Assembly (NCBI GenBank): GCA_950106755.1
Contig: OX467082.1
Span: 28,954,001-29,018,000, forward strand
Direction of reading: 5' to 3'
Length of the DNA stretch: 64,000 bases
DNA from: Climacium dendroides
Lineage: Eukaryota; Streptophyta; Bryopsida; Hypnales; Climaciaceae
Below the pieces are notes generated by a model. It saw only the letters and a list, made by a program, of their open reading frames with translations, had not been told where the DNA came from and did not search any database. The position numbers were made by a program, and so were the translations under genes. Below are positions 49,707 through 61,466 of the stretch, piece by piece (the first letter of the stretch is position 1; each line of letters begins with the position of its first letter).

Positions 49707-50825
49707 ATGTATCGAAACAAAGTGTATGGCCATCCCGAATGGGCCAAGCACAAATCTTCATGGAGGCACGGTCGGCACTTCTGGAGCTTTTTCTCCTCCG
49801 GTATCGTTGCTGCCTTAGCTCCTCCCGTCTTAGCTTGCACGCTGCTTGCCACTTTTGTCACCATCTTTAACCATCTGATCATAGTGAAACGTTTACCTCA
49901 GTCGATCCCCATTCTCGAAGTTGCCTCCCTCCCCTTCACTCTCACGGCGTCCGTCCTCTCCCTTCTCCTCGTCTTCCGAACGAACTCCTCCTACAACCGA
50001 TTTGACGAAGCACGCAAACTTTGGGGTTCCAATGTGAACAGGACCAGGGACCTGGCACGCCAAGCTTTGACATGGATCCGCAGCCCCGCCGACTCCGCCA
50101 AGCTTCTCTGCCTTCTGCGACACATCAAGGCCTACCCGTTCTGTCTTCAAGACCATATCACCGATGAGTTCACTCTCCGAGAGGATCTTAAGGAGATTGT
50201 GGAGCCTCAAGAGCTGGAGGCTATCATGAGCGCCCAACACCGCCCCAACTACGTCCTGCAGGTTCTCTCGGAGCTTATCGACCAGTGCAACATCACGCAA
50301 TGGGAGAAGATGTCCATGGACAACAACATTACCATGTTCCATGACAATGTGGGAGGCTGTGAGCGGATTCTGAAGACACCCATACCCGTGGCGTACACTC
50401 TGCTGACTTCAAGGTTTCTGATCATTTGGCATCTGGCGCTTCCTTTTGCTCTCTGGAGAACTTGCCGGTGGCTCACCATTCCTTCCACATTCTCCACTGC
50501 TGCATGTCTGTTTTATATTGAACAAGTCGGGGTGCTGATTGAAGAGCCGTTCTGGATTCTGCCGCTGGCCTCGTTTTGCACGGGCATTGTGGGGGCGGTG
50601 GACGGTTTGTCGGCGGCGCACAAAACAGCTTCTCTGTTATGGAGCTTCCATCAGCCAGGCTTCCATCAGCCAAGCTTCCATCAGCCAGGCTTCCATCAGC
50701 CAAAGCAAGATTCTAAAGACCATGTGGTGCAGATCACGTTCGAAAGCTCCAGGTCGGACGGGTTTCGGAAAGACCGGGAAAAGAATATTGGGGTGATGCT
50801 CACGAGGATGAACTCAATTGCTTGA
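49707..50825 (+). CDS. Bestrophin-like chloride channel (VCCN1-type), intronless
   Basis: Plant bestrophin (UPF0187/VCCN family) anion channel; Arabidopsis VCCN1 is a thylakoid chloride channel that tunes the proton motive force. The 372-residue frame has the family's landmarks: SSWRHGRHF near residue 17; a hydrophobic segment at about 32-54; LPFTLTASVLSLLLVFRTNSSYNRF and DEARKLWGSNVNRTRDLARQ at about 76-120; EAIMSAQHRPNYVLQVLSEL near 175; MDNNITMFHDNVGGCERILKTPIPVAY near 205; a hydrophobic region at 235-275; and EQVGVLIEEPFWILPL near 275. The C-terminus has four FHQP repeats and a basic tail. No plastid transit peptide is encoded before the family homology begins; a splice-acceptor-like TTTCTAG 8 nt upstream of the ATG (stop codon in frame further up) could join a 5' exon supplying one. 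Confidence 0.9.
   Translation: MYRNKVYGHPEWAKHKSSWRHGRHFWSFFSSGIVAALAPPVLACTLLATFVTIFNHLIIVKRLPQSIPILEVASLPFTLTASVLSLLLVFRTNSSYNRFDEARKLWGSNVNRTRDLARQALTWIRSPADSAKLLCLLRHIKAYPFCLQDHITDEFTLREDLKEIVEPQELEAIMSAQHRPNYVLQVLSELIDQCNITQWEKMSMDNNITMFHDNVGGCERILKTPIPVAYTLLTSRFLIIWHLALPFALWRTCRWLTIPSTFSTAACLFYIEQVGVLIEEPFWILPLASFCTGIVGAVDGLSAAHKTASLLWSFHQPGFHQPSFHQPGFHQPKQDSKDHVVQITFESSRSDGFRKDREKNIGVMLTRMNSIA
50643..50702 (+). repeat. Coding 15-bp minisatellite, four units, in the bestrophin-like gene
   Basis: Four units of (A/G)GCTTCCATCAGCCA encode (S/G)FHQP repeats after the last membrane region. Units are nearly identical, implying recent expansion and possible length polymorphism. Confidence 0.95.
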
Positions 50826-51644
50826 GTTGGATACTATACTTCAATTTTAGAGCGTTTCGGAGTAAACATGGCATGTATCGTACTCAATTTTAGAGAATAG
50901 GAGTACGTACCGGCTTCTGGTATATATGAGGTCTCTTTTCCTATTCAAACATTCAAACCAATTGTAAATTTTTATACAAATTTGCCAGTTTCAGCAATTA
51001 ATAAGAGCTCCTGCTTCCAATATGAGCTGGAGTGAATTATCAATCTCTTCACTTGAGCCTCGGTATGTCAGCTTCAAGGTTCGCCTGGTACCTTAATTGT
51101 TACAGAGATCGCTGGTTGTCACATTCAATCATTTTGTGGAATCTTGTACTTCCTCATGTTTGCATCGATCCACCGTGACCCGGGTGATATCGATGCGTCA
51201 CCTTGGTGTAACAATGTTGTGGATGCTCGGTGGTGCACAATGTTGTGGATGATGAGTAATTTGCATTTCCAATTGGCATAGCAAGTTAATGATCTAGTTG
51301 AGTCAATTGATGATAAAGAAAGTAACATGCTGATAGAAAAAATTATGTATGCTTGATTATTTTCTTGAACGTGATACACTTGATAGATTTTATGTTTTTG
51401 TTGGAACATAATTTGTTGCATGATACACCAAGGAGTTATTTCAATTTCCTTGACTTGAGAAACACCAGCTATATTTGTGTGGGAGAGACTGGCAATTGTG
51501 AGTGTGTAGGTAATATGTGTACAAATAAACTCTTAGTTTCTCACTCACTTCAGTGGATATGTACATTGATTTGCTTGTGAAACAATTGAGTAACTCCAAT
51601 ATTTATATACTTTTGTGAAGTTATGAGATTGCAATCAATATAGG
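50826..51644. other. 3' flank of the bestrophin-like gene
   Basis: Contains the probable 3'UTR; AATTAATAAG near 50996-51005 is a candidate polyadenylation element. Short direct repeats (ACAATGTTGTGGATG.T, 51210-51252). A similar phrase (CGGTGGTG...TGCACAATGTTGTG) occurs at 58979-59015. No further gene seen. Confidence 0.4.
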
Positions 51645-51815
51645 ATAATATAGTGTTATTTATATCCATATATATGTTCGTCAATATTTCATATCAATAT
51701 TTATATCCATATATCATGTTATATACCATATTTCATATTATATCATGTATCATATACCATATCGTATTATATATTGTATCATATCATCATATATCATATA
51801 TTGTATTACAAAAAA
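51645..51815. repeat. Degenerate ATATC/CATAT low-complexity repeat
   Basis: Imperfect runs of TATATC, CATAT and TATCAT over about 170 bp. Confidence 0.8.
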
Positions 51816-52300
51816 TAGCCCAAAAAAATTATAATAATTTTTTTTAAATATTTTTTCTCATAGATTATATTTTTATCTCTATAGAAAGCTTTGATTTATT
51901 CCATTTGGATTAGTAATGTAAAAGTTATGGACAATCTTGTTTGGGGCTAATTAGAGCATCTTCCCGAAAATACATCTTGTAAGATTCATTTATCAATTCA
52001 ATTTTATCAATTTAAAAAAAAAATTCACAAGGTTAAGATTTTTTACTAGAACAATCTCACTATTGGGATTATAGTGTTTCAATTCTATCTTAGAGTCATT
52101 AACGGTTTAGTTTTCCCTATTTTTATTTAATAATTTTTTAAAGAATGAAAAATAAGTGTATTTTTTTGAATTTTTTTCTAGACTCTAAGTTCAATTCTTC
52201 AATATAAACAAATAGATTTTCAAAATCATTAGTGCAAAAAATTTAAGCTAAGAATATTCAAAGTCAAAATAGTTGAGCCACTAAAAGAAAAACTTGTCTG
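51816..52300 (+). repeat. Partial copy of the ~1-kb TTAA-flanked family
   Basis: Colinear with 15930-16745 and with the core of B: GAAAGCTTTGATTTATTCCA, TTATGGACAATCTTGTTT, GAGCATCTTCC, TCATTAACGGTTTAGTTTTC, TTTTTTCTAGACTCTAAG. It lacks the insertions present in B and therefore shows their empty sites. Termini not found. Confidence 0.7.
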
Positions 52301-53489
52301 CTACAATAGGTTAAACAATAATTTTAATTATGTGCTATATATAACTTCTTGCAACCACAATCATTGCATGTTGTTAGCATCAAATCTTATCTATACATTG
52401 TTTTAGTTGCAAAGCAATCATAGAATGGAGTGTTGGATTATGGGAGTGTAAAAGAGTTCAAATCTAAAATTAGTGTGAACTATTTCCTTTTAGTACTCAT
52501 CATAGTTGTCAATGTGTACAAGTCTATGCTTTGTGGAAGCCACCATATTAATTTACAGTCATGAAAAACTTCAATTTGACTAGAAATTGATTACAATTAT
52601 AATTGCATAAAAGCTAAATTCAACTAGGAAATGACTGCAATTGTGAAATGAAAGAATCCAACAAGTTAAATAAGTTACCAATTTTGTAAATGTGAGAAAG
52701 GCATTGTGAAACATCAATTTAACTCAAAAAAAAATCAAGAGTATTTTAATTTTTATAAAATAGAAGATTTTGAAAATCTAAAATCCTTCAATGTCTATTT
52801 ATATTTTTGAAATATTTTTAAAATATTATAAAATATTCTTATATTATTCTTGAAATATCCTTGGATAAATGATCAAAGGATAAAGGCAAAACTTAGATGT
52901 TTTATGAAATCAACAGATTTCTGTCAAATTTTGACCGAATCAACGAGACCAAAACAACAGAAAAACTAAATTTTCTAGTAGTGAAAAAACCATGATGCTT
53001 GAAGTTTATCCACAAAAAGCTAAATTTCCAAGAAGTTAAAAGAAATTAATTTGAAATCTTCACTAAAATTATATTTTGTATTTTTAAAATTCAAAATTTG
53101 GTATTATTTCTTAGAATTGAATTCAACTATAAAAACATTACTTTCTCCCAAAACTAAATTTTTTAACATTACACAATGTAAAGGCATGTTTCTCACAAAA
53201 AAATTCATTGGTGGAGTTTAACTTAGATTGACTAATTCAAATTAGAATGGGTAGTAGAATTGATTTTTCTATTAAATTTGTTTTTAATTTATTCAAATTT
53301 TTTGTTTATGAGTTTGGGTAGTCCGCTGTATTTAAAAAAGGATAGTGGATAGAAAATGGTCTTTTGGATTATTAGGAGTTAAATTTTAAGTATCATGTGT
53401 GAAATAAGGATACTTTCCCCCTAATTGCCCATGATTGCTAGTAAGCCTAGTATGTGAGCTTAAGATCTTGAGCCCATGAGCTTAAGCCC
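52301..53489. other. AT-rich intergenic DNA
   Basis: No gene recognised apart from the CACTA-type end listed separately. Confidence 0.45.
52907..52983 (-). mobile_element. CACTA-type transposon end (fragment)
   Basis: Read on the minus strand from 52983 it begins CACTACTAGAAAATTTAG, a classic CACTA terminus, and continues with ACAGAAA/TCTGTTG-type blocks also found in the element at 12440-12613. The other end was not identified. Confidence 0.55.
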
Positions 53490-53800
53490 CTATATTATGG
53501 GTACCTATGTTATAGGCCCCTTCTATGGTTATAGAACATTTTTATTATAAGATGTCTATGTTGTAGATACATATATTATATGCATCTTCTATAGTTATAG
53601 GATGTTTATATAATAGGTGCTTAATTATATCATATGTGTTTATGTTATAGATACTTTCTATGGTTATAGGATATTTATATTATAGGTATCTATATTATAG
53701 GTACCTATGTTATAAACACCTTGCATAGTTATAGGCTACTTATATTACAAGTATGTATGTTATAGGCACCTTCAATAGTTATAAAGTACCTACTTACACC
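53490..53800. repeat. Degenerate minisatellite, units of about 75-80 bp
   Basis: Recurring TTCTATGGTTATAGGAT, TTATATTATAGGTA and CTATGTTATAGGCACC phrases, roughly four to five rounds with variation. Confidence 0.7.
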
Positions 53801-56099
53801 TAAGCTCAAGGAGTCAAGGCTCACAGGCTCTCATTTTTAGGCTTACATGCTAGTGTTGTTGCTTAACTACTTGAGCCCTCACTTTTAATCTCATGTACAA
53901 AATTGAATATTTTTCTCTCCTTTATGCACTTTTTGCAAGTAAAAAAAATACTACAAAAGTCTATAGCAAAATATCTTCATGTATATAAAATTGAATTAGT
54001 TAAAAGATGATTTGTGGAAAATTATGCTTCATTTCAACCCAAAATAAGTCATCAAAACTTCTAAGATTTTAATTGAAACTAGCGCTTGGCACTTGCTAAG
54101 CTAAGCATTCACCATTAGAATTTCATTAGAACTTTTTAATGAATGAAGAGCAAGAATTTCAATAAATCTTTAGATAAAAAATACTAAAATCTTCATATAA
54201 TTTTTTTTATAAATAAGCATATACTGAAATAAACAATAGAAATTTAATGAATGATGAATGATATACATGCAATGATGAATACAGTAAAAGATACACATAC
54301 ATTAGAATGCATTAGAAATTTGACTTAATTGTTGCAAACAATGGCAACCCAAATAGAAGAATTTAAAGGAAAAATTTGTAAATCTCAAAAGTTTCATGAA
54401 CAATTTAATTGTTGTGAAATCCAAAATCGGTTCAGTTTAATAAATTTCTCAAATCATTTGGTAGTAACAATAAAAAATTGAAATCAAAAGCTCAAAGCTC
54501 ACAAAAGCAAAAAATCATAGAAATGCACAAGAAGTATAAAGTCAAGAAAAGCAATGGAATTGCTACCTTTATAATATCACCATATTGATCCTCTTTAATA
54601 TCACCTCAATTGCAACGACTATATTATTTATATAATATCACCCTTTGTAAAAAGTGATATTACAAAGATGATTGTGAACTACTACTCTATTTCAGTAATA
54701 TCACGTTGTATGAAAATATGATTTCTATGTATGCATGATTGAAAATATTTCTATAAAATATTTAAAATAATTATTTTAAAGACTTATTGAAATCATTATC
54801 ATGCATTCTATTCAAATATATCAAATTTTTACTAATATGTGATACAATGAATGCGTAGCATAGCAAGCACGAGCCCCTAGTATTAATGGTAGCATTTGTG
54901 ATATTACAGAGGGACTTATGATTTTAATATTATGATGACTCAAAAGTGCTCTGGAAGAAATAAACTGATGAAATTAAGCAACCAATAAATCTCTAAAAAT
55001 CATTGCGTTTAGAGTATTACATTTCAAGCTATCACAATAAATCTCATATATAGATTATCATTACCTTATACAAAATTGAATTACAAAATATATTTTTTTT
55101 AAATTTCAAATTTCATACAAAAATATTGGTGACTACAATCATATATATAACCATATGGATAGACTCTAAAATTCATAATGTACAATTTTTATTCATACAT
55201 CAAGTTCAAAATATCCCTATTAGTTTTATTTTATAATATTTTTTGCAATCTACCAAATCTACAAAGGGCTATAGGCATTTAGGAGTCAAAAGTGCTCTAA
55301 AAATTAAATTTTCATTTTCATTATAATTAGTAGTACCTTGAAAATATTCTCATTTTACTTTTAGAAAAAAATTTAAAAACTTACCAAAAAAATATTCTTT
55401 GGTTGTACACCCTTCTCCTAAAATGCTTGTGAGAAAATCATAATATGTTGGATTGGGATGAAATTTTTACTACAAAAACTAGACTCTAAGGCGCAACTTT
55501 TTCAATAATTTTATTGAAAATAGACATTGTATGAGGGTGAAAACAATTATCAAAGTTTACTATAATTTTCAAAACATCCAAATTTTAGACAACAACATTA
55601 ATAAAAAAACAATAAGTACCAATATTCTTTGAACCAATAAGACTACAAGCGACATATTGATTGGGGCTTGTGGATGATATGCATGAGGTTTGGGTGGTGT
55701 AAGCAATAGCCTCCATAGTAGTTTGTGGTGGTCCTAAGATAAGTTAGAAGTCATAGTAGATTCAAGCATTAGTAATTTTGTGTTTCATGCAATGAATAGA
55801 AGTTTGCCACATACAACTTTGCATGAGGCCATGAGCCACAATAATAGATACCTAGTGGCATATTAATGCAACTAAGTGGTCGACCTCATATGGTTGTGAA
55901 ATGTGAATGTCACATTGGCAACCATGTAAGAAAAGTACACCAACAAAGTTCAAATTAGGTTGTCAAATGAGAAAAAACCCTATTGTGCTTTACTATTACA
56001 TTTTCAAAAGTGACTTCTCAACAACAATTGTGAGTCTCCAAATTTGCGCCATTCACAAATGTCCCATTCAACCAAAAAAAACAATTGGTCTTGTAGTAA
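53801..56099. other. AT-rich intergenic DNA
   Basis: No gene. Short inverted ATATCACC/GTGATATTA pairs at 54580-54665. The phrase GCGTAGCATAGCAAGCACGA near 54850 resembles TGTAGCATAGCAAGTGCCA near 21807, suggesting a shared repeat. Confidence 0.45.
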
Positions 56100-56600
56100 A
56101 AAAACCTTCATTTTCTTTTAGTGAATAAAGTGCAAAAAAATTTGTTTTCTTCACTTTAAATGCAAATATCTTGCAATCCAAGCATTCAAATCTTTTGGAA
56201 TTTTTTCTACACATTTCTATACTAGTCTAGTACAATGTCCAACAGATAGATATGCAAAAAACATGAGAAAAAATTTGGACTCTTTAGAAGGTTGTTTGAC
56301 TTTGGCCAGTAGTGTAAATACAACAAGAAGTGAAAATAAACTTAAAAAATAAAATTTTGAAGTTTTAAAAAATCCATTGACTATGTAATCAATTGCCTTA
56401 AGTGCTAGGTCAAATTGAGATTTTTAAATTTTTAAAAATTCAAATTTCTATTTTTAGTTTTTATTTTGTGTATTTGCACTATTGAAAAAAGTCGAATGGC
56501 CCTTTCGAGAGTTTAAATTTTCTTTAATGAATCGCAGTTTTGAGTGGTTTTCATCCCAAGTACATCCCTAATGGTTACTTTAAAAACAACATGAGACCTA
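56100..56600 (+). repeat. Partial copy of the ~1-kb TTAA-flanked family (right end)
   Basis: Blocks TTGTTTTCTTCACTTTAAAT, GCAAATATCTTGCAATC, ATACTAGTCTAGTACAA and GTTTTGAGTGGTTTTCATCCC match the right part of B in order. The terminal CCC...TTAA is not clear (CCCTAATGG follows). Confidence 0.65.
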
Positions 56601-58190
56601 CTACAAGTATATTGTAAATGTAGAAGCTAATCATTTAAAAAAAATTATTTTATTATATATAGCATCACTTTTTTATAGCTTATTGTATTACAACTACTAA
56701 ACAATACATTGTAATGATCCATGTTACAGATAGTTTGTATATCTACACAAGGGATAGTCTAAAAGGGAGGGGAGAAATGTGCATGAGGAGCTTCTATTTT
56801 CCATTTGCAAGTAGATAAAGTAATGAACAATGTTTCATTTTGTGTTATTATGTGTTGGTTCAACCCAACTTGGCTATTATTTATTATATATGTATGACTT
56901 GTTTCTATGACTTGTTTAGGATTTATATATATATGATGGTTGTATAATTATGTGTTGTTTGTGTGGGTAGTGTTCAATAGTTTTAAAATGTACATGTTAT
57001 ATTAATTAACCCTAAAAGCACATATTAATTTTTAAATTATTGTAGGGACATGTTTAAATGCCTCAAATTTCAATTTCAACTATCATAGAATGTAGGAATA
57101 TAGGCAAAAAATAGAAGTAGAAAAAAAATTGGGACATATCTATTGTGAAATAATAGCTAAATGCACCCCACAATAAATAAAAAATTCAATGCATGGATGG
57201 ATGGATTACAAGGTACAATAAAATATCCATTTTTTCATGGAAAAATGACCTTGGAACTTTAGAGGTTAAAATTCATATACAACCATCCCTAAATCAATTT
57301 AGTTTATAAAACTAAACCTTTCAAAATGCATGTTTTTTTTCAAATGCAAATTTTATGTTTATTTTGGTGCACATTTTGACTACAAATTATAGATATTTGA
57401 CCTTCAAATTAATCCATTTTTTAGATTTAATTATGAAGTTCCAATCTTTCTAATTAGCACACGCTTAAGGTTTAATCACTTTAATGGTTTGTAATTGAAA
57501 TGTAATGTACTAGAATTAATGGTTTGTAGATTTCTGAAATTCTATTGTTCTTGTAGCATTTGAGATGCAACTACTTAAATTCCTAAATCCTATAAAAACT
57601 AGATTTCAATTTTTTACAAACAAAAGAAAAAATTTACAATATACTTTTAATTCCAACATCTATCAAACTTCATATTTAGAGGAAAGAGATTCTACAAATA
57701 TTGATTGAAAATCAACAACTATTAAACTCAAATTATAGATTTGATATTTCTTATATATAGACAATTCTACTAAATTAGTACAATTGTAGCACCAAAAATT
57801 GTGACATATATGTATGTAAAGATCTTAAATCTACTATATGACAAGTATAGTATTTATATTTTGTATTTCACAACACACATTCTGTCATTCTAAAAGGTAT
57901 GGGATTTTACCAATTGAACAAAATTGACATTGTGTGTTACTATTCCTTCAACTACGTATCACAATTATAATAAACCAAAAAAATTAAATTTTGAAGAAGA
58001 TGGATCCTGAAATGCTATTATTCATTTTTTCATATGTCCCTCTCATTGATCATCCAACAATTCAACAATCGTTAAGATAGGCTGCTCTAAAAAAAACCAT
58101 GTTCTAAAAGCAATCATGACAACAACTCAACAATCATTATGGTAGGCTACTCCAAATACAATCATGACACAAAGGTACATTTCGCTTTCT
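56601..58190. other. AT-rich intergenic DNA
   Basis: No gene. Contains the short TTAA-flanked candidate described separately; the remainder is unremarkable. Confidence 0.45.
57010..57265. mobile_element. Short TTAA-flanked candidate element
   Basis: TTAA|CCCTAAAAGCACA at the left and TGGAACTTTAGAGG|TTAA at the right; inward from the right the end reads CCTCTAAAGTTCCA, like the family's CCCYTWAAGGACC. 256 bp, no open frame. Confidence 0.45.
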
Positions 58191-58810
58191 TCAACATACC
58201 AAAAGTGTACATTTCAGGCGGTGGTCGTTTTTGGTGACTACGTCGTTTCAACTTCAAAAATTCATTACTAATTCCACGAAGGTCCAAAAAATATGAAACG
58301 ACTTGGGTTAAATGCGAATTATTTTTTCCTTCTTACTAAAATTTACTGAAAATTGTTTCAAGGACTTTAGATTACCCCAAAAGACAATCAGCTCTTAAAT
58401 GGTCGCTTTACCTCCAGACTACCTTACCTCCAGCTTGGCACATTCCAAATCTTAGTTACTGGAACCGAGTGTTTCCAGTAAGGTGCATGAGAAAGGTGCA
58501 GACCCTCATTCCCAATTGCTGAAGAATGTCATGGCAGAACGATCCTCACCCACCGTAGCCTAAACTTGAAATGCAACAGCTGCCAAAAACTCGATTCCCG
58601 AACAGAACTTCCGTCTCAAGAGATGGCCTTGAAGCAAGCTAGTTAGCTGTGATGCAATTGACCACGTACTCGATCATTTGCCGAACAGCAAGTCTTAATT
58701 ATTTTATTCCTCTGTCCTGTACGTCGTTTTGTCGATCTCATATTTGTTTTCAATGGCGGGTTTCAGTGGAATTTGCTCCCGAAGTTGCATAGATTCAGTC
58801 GCCCCAACGA

Positions 58811-58916
58811 AAACCTCAGATATATCTATTCATACCAGTCCGAGTTCTCAAAGCTCTGGGCAACTTGAACGCCACGTGTGGCGCTCTGAAACAATCCATT
58901 TTAACGAATATGACCA
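58811..58916 (+). repeat. Dispersed low-copy repeat, copy 2
   Basis: Ordered blocks shared with 48797-48888: ACCTCAGAT, CCAGTCCGAG, GGCGCTCTGAAACA and TTTTAACGAATATGACCAT. Confidence 0.6.
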
Positions 58917-59331
58917 TGTGAGCAGAAGTCAAGCAAAGAAGGTACTACAATGATTTTAGGGAGCCTTGGAGGGGATGCACGGTGGTGAATATCCCACCTT
59001 ATAGGTGCACAATGTTGTGATGAAATGCATTGCATGTAGATTTGCACACCTTTCGGTACATGCATGAAGCTAAAGTAAACTGATATTATTTGTCAAAAGG
59101 GCACCGGCCAACTGAATTGACGTTGAATACTACGATGTTTGGAAAGTTCAAATCGAGCGCTCAGGAGACATTCAGGCCGGGCTAAGTAGAAGGACATGGA
59201 CATCCTTCTACTTCTAGTACCTGCAGACCTCCACGAGATTCACAAATGACGAAGACCCTTGACAAACAATGTAGAAACACTGCGCGCAGTTTCCGATCCA
59301 ATCAAGCAATACTAGAATTTCAGACGATCTG

Positions 59332-59418
59332 GAACCTCAGATCTGTACCAGTTCTAGCTTTCGGAGCTGTGACTCTGCCCAATTAATACTGGCGCTCTGA
59401 AACACGCCATTGACAGCA
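59332..59418 (+). repeat. Dispersed low-copy repeat, copy 3
   Basis: Blocks AACCTCAGATCTGT, ACCAGTTCTAGC, CGGAGCTGTGACTCTGCC and GGCGCTCTGAAACACGCCAT match copies 1 and 2; the TTAACGAAT tail is absent. Confidence 0.55.
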
Positions 59419-61098
59419 CCAAGCAGCGCGAAAGCAGCTTTCCTTTGGCTTCGTGAGTGAAACTCACGGAGCCAGCTGCAGCTCGAGAATAGTGCAGTCA
59501 AAGGTGAGGCGCAATTTAACCGACATATACGTACGTCCTCCAAGTACAAACTTTAAGTACGTACTACCAGCTGGAATGAGACGGACTTGCAGATGCCGCT
59601 CTCTTCTTAAGTTGCATCGATCAGTCCTCAATGCATTCAGTCAGACAAGTTAAGGATCGGAATTGATACCAGAGACAGAAGCCGGCTCTTGAAATCTGAC
59701 CAAGTTAAAGAGTCAATACCAAAACTGAGCTTCACGCGCATTCTGCTGAGACATTTCGATTGAAACAACAGAGAGGGAAGTTAATTAACCATTAAACGAC
59801 ATTTTTAATGCTGGATTAGGCATCGTGAGGTTTGAACAAATGACCAATTGATGATGTTTGAGCGTGCATGTGCCCTACTCAAGACAACAGGCTACCTCGA
59901 ACATAAAAATCTCACTTTCACACCAAAAAGCACAGTCAAATTAGGATTCAAAATAAAAAAACTTGTCTTGGAGACGTACAAAGAGATGGATGTTTGAAAA
60001 AGTTGGGTTGTAGTGGAGTATTGTCTACAGATGTTATCCTCAAGATTCCCTGACAACCAAGCCCCTCTGGGTGCTGGGAACGACGTATAAGGGTTAAGCA
60101 GACCGGTAGCAGATATAAGAAAAAAAATCATTTTATTCCGTTTTTCAATTTCTGGTTCAGTAGTAATTAGAACATTTTCTTAACATTTTCCAATGTTTGT
60201 GTGCACATCTTAAAGAATGGGGTCTTCGAGAACAGATTAAAAAAACTGAATCAAAGGGAAGAAAAAAACACCTACATGATGGAGTGAAATATAAGATTCT
60301 ATTTTCCGGTAACCTTGGTGTCAAAGTGACAGGAATTAGTACGCTTTTTAAGTAAGGTGAAGGCACCCATAACCGATCAAATAAGCAATTCTAGACATGA
60401 TCTGGAGTAGTGCAAGGGAAAGCAAATATTTTTAGAGTTGCATTAATAGAAATGACAAGGATTGCAAAATTTTTGGTAGTTTTATTGCTTGAACTGAAAT
60501 TACTATGAATTCTGGGAGGCAAAAAGTGCTCTGGACCCATGGCCAATGTCTAGACTCTTTTAATTCCGATCATTCAAGTACAACTTTCCTGTATTGCTTC
60601 TTACTTTCTTGCTCATTACTTTGGGACATGTGTCATGAACTTAATAGTCCAAACCTTGAAAAGAAGAAAAAAGCACATTCCAAGCTTCGTTTGGAAATAC
60701 TGCACCTTATTGATTGCTGATGGGGTGTCGGTTAGAATCGTCTTACTATTTGTTTCTCAATGTACTTCAACTAAGATAATTAAGTCTCCTGATTCTGAAT
60801 TAAGCCAGGTGATCTAATATGACCAACATGGTATTGATTATGACTTATGAGTTCCTCTGTTGAGATTCATGGCACCACGTACCAGCGAAACTACAAATTT
60901 AATGAGAAGGGTTCACAAGTATCAACTCATGGACGGTGAAGATGGGAGGACAATGTTAGTCCCAAGACTAACATGAACGAAGAATTTATTGGAATAGTTC
61001 TACTTTGAATTTGTCCATCAATTGAATAGTGAGTGCCACACATGGTGCCTCTTTTCAAATTATTGACTTAATGACATAAATTCATATCATTCCCATTA

Positions 61099-61464
61099 GA
61101 GAAAATCTGGACTCTCCAGAAGGCCACTAAAAAGTATTGAATAGGACCTCAACATTACATTTATTTTGTTGTTTCTCAAACTATTCCCCTATTTTTGCTC
61201 ATGGATGGCAGGTGGTTTGTTAAGTGCATTCAGACAAGGGAATGCAATACAATTGGGCGGTTTCATTAGAATACTCCCGAAGTGCCCTCTTCTAACAATT
61301 GTGAAATAAGAAACAAACGTATACTCTTTGTCAGTCCTGATATTCACACACGATGACTCTTATTTTCTGTCAAATCTTCTGTACTTTTTGTAGCTCGATA
61401 GGGGCTACGGAATTAGACTGGCTTGTCAAGCCTTAGCGGCCTTCTGGAGAGTCCAGATTTTCTC
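61099..61464. mobile_element. TA-flanked MITE, copy 3 (both ends intact)
   Basis: TA|GAGAAAATCTGGACTCTCC at the left and GGAGAGTCCAGATTTTCTC|TA at the right are exact inverted repeats, extending through AGAAGGCC(A/G)CTAA. Internal phrases (TTACATTTATTTTG, TTCCCCTATTT) relate it to the copies at 8242 and 9987. The TA target fits a Tc1/mariner-type MITE. Confidence 0.88.
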
Positions 61465-61466
61465 TA

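Larger units (their letters stand above)
58191..61090. other. Less AT-rich intergenic region, no gene recognised
   Basis: Composition up to about 59.8 kb is like that upstream of the bestrophin-like gene and includes two copies of the dispersed repeat. A 74-codon frame at 58729-58953 has an ATG (58753) and a possible donor, AAG|GTACTA, at about 58939, but no recognisable domain. At 60353 there is a sequence like one end of the 3503-3911 element. Confidence 0.35.
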
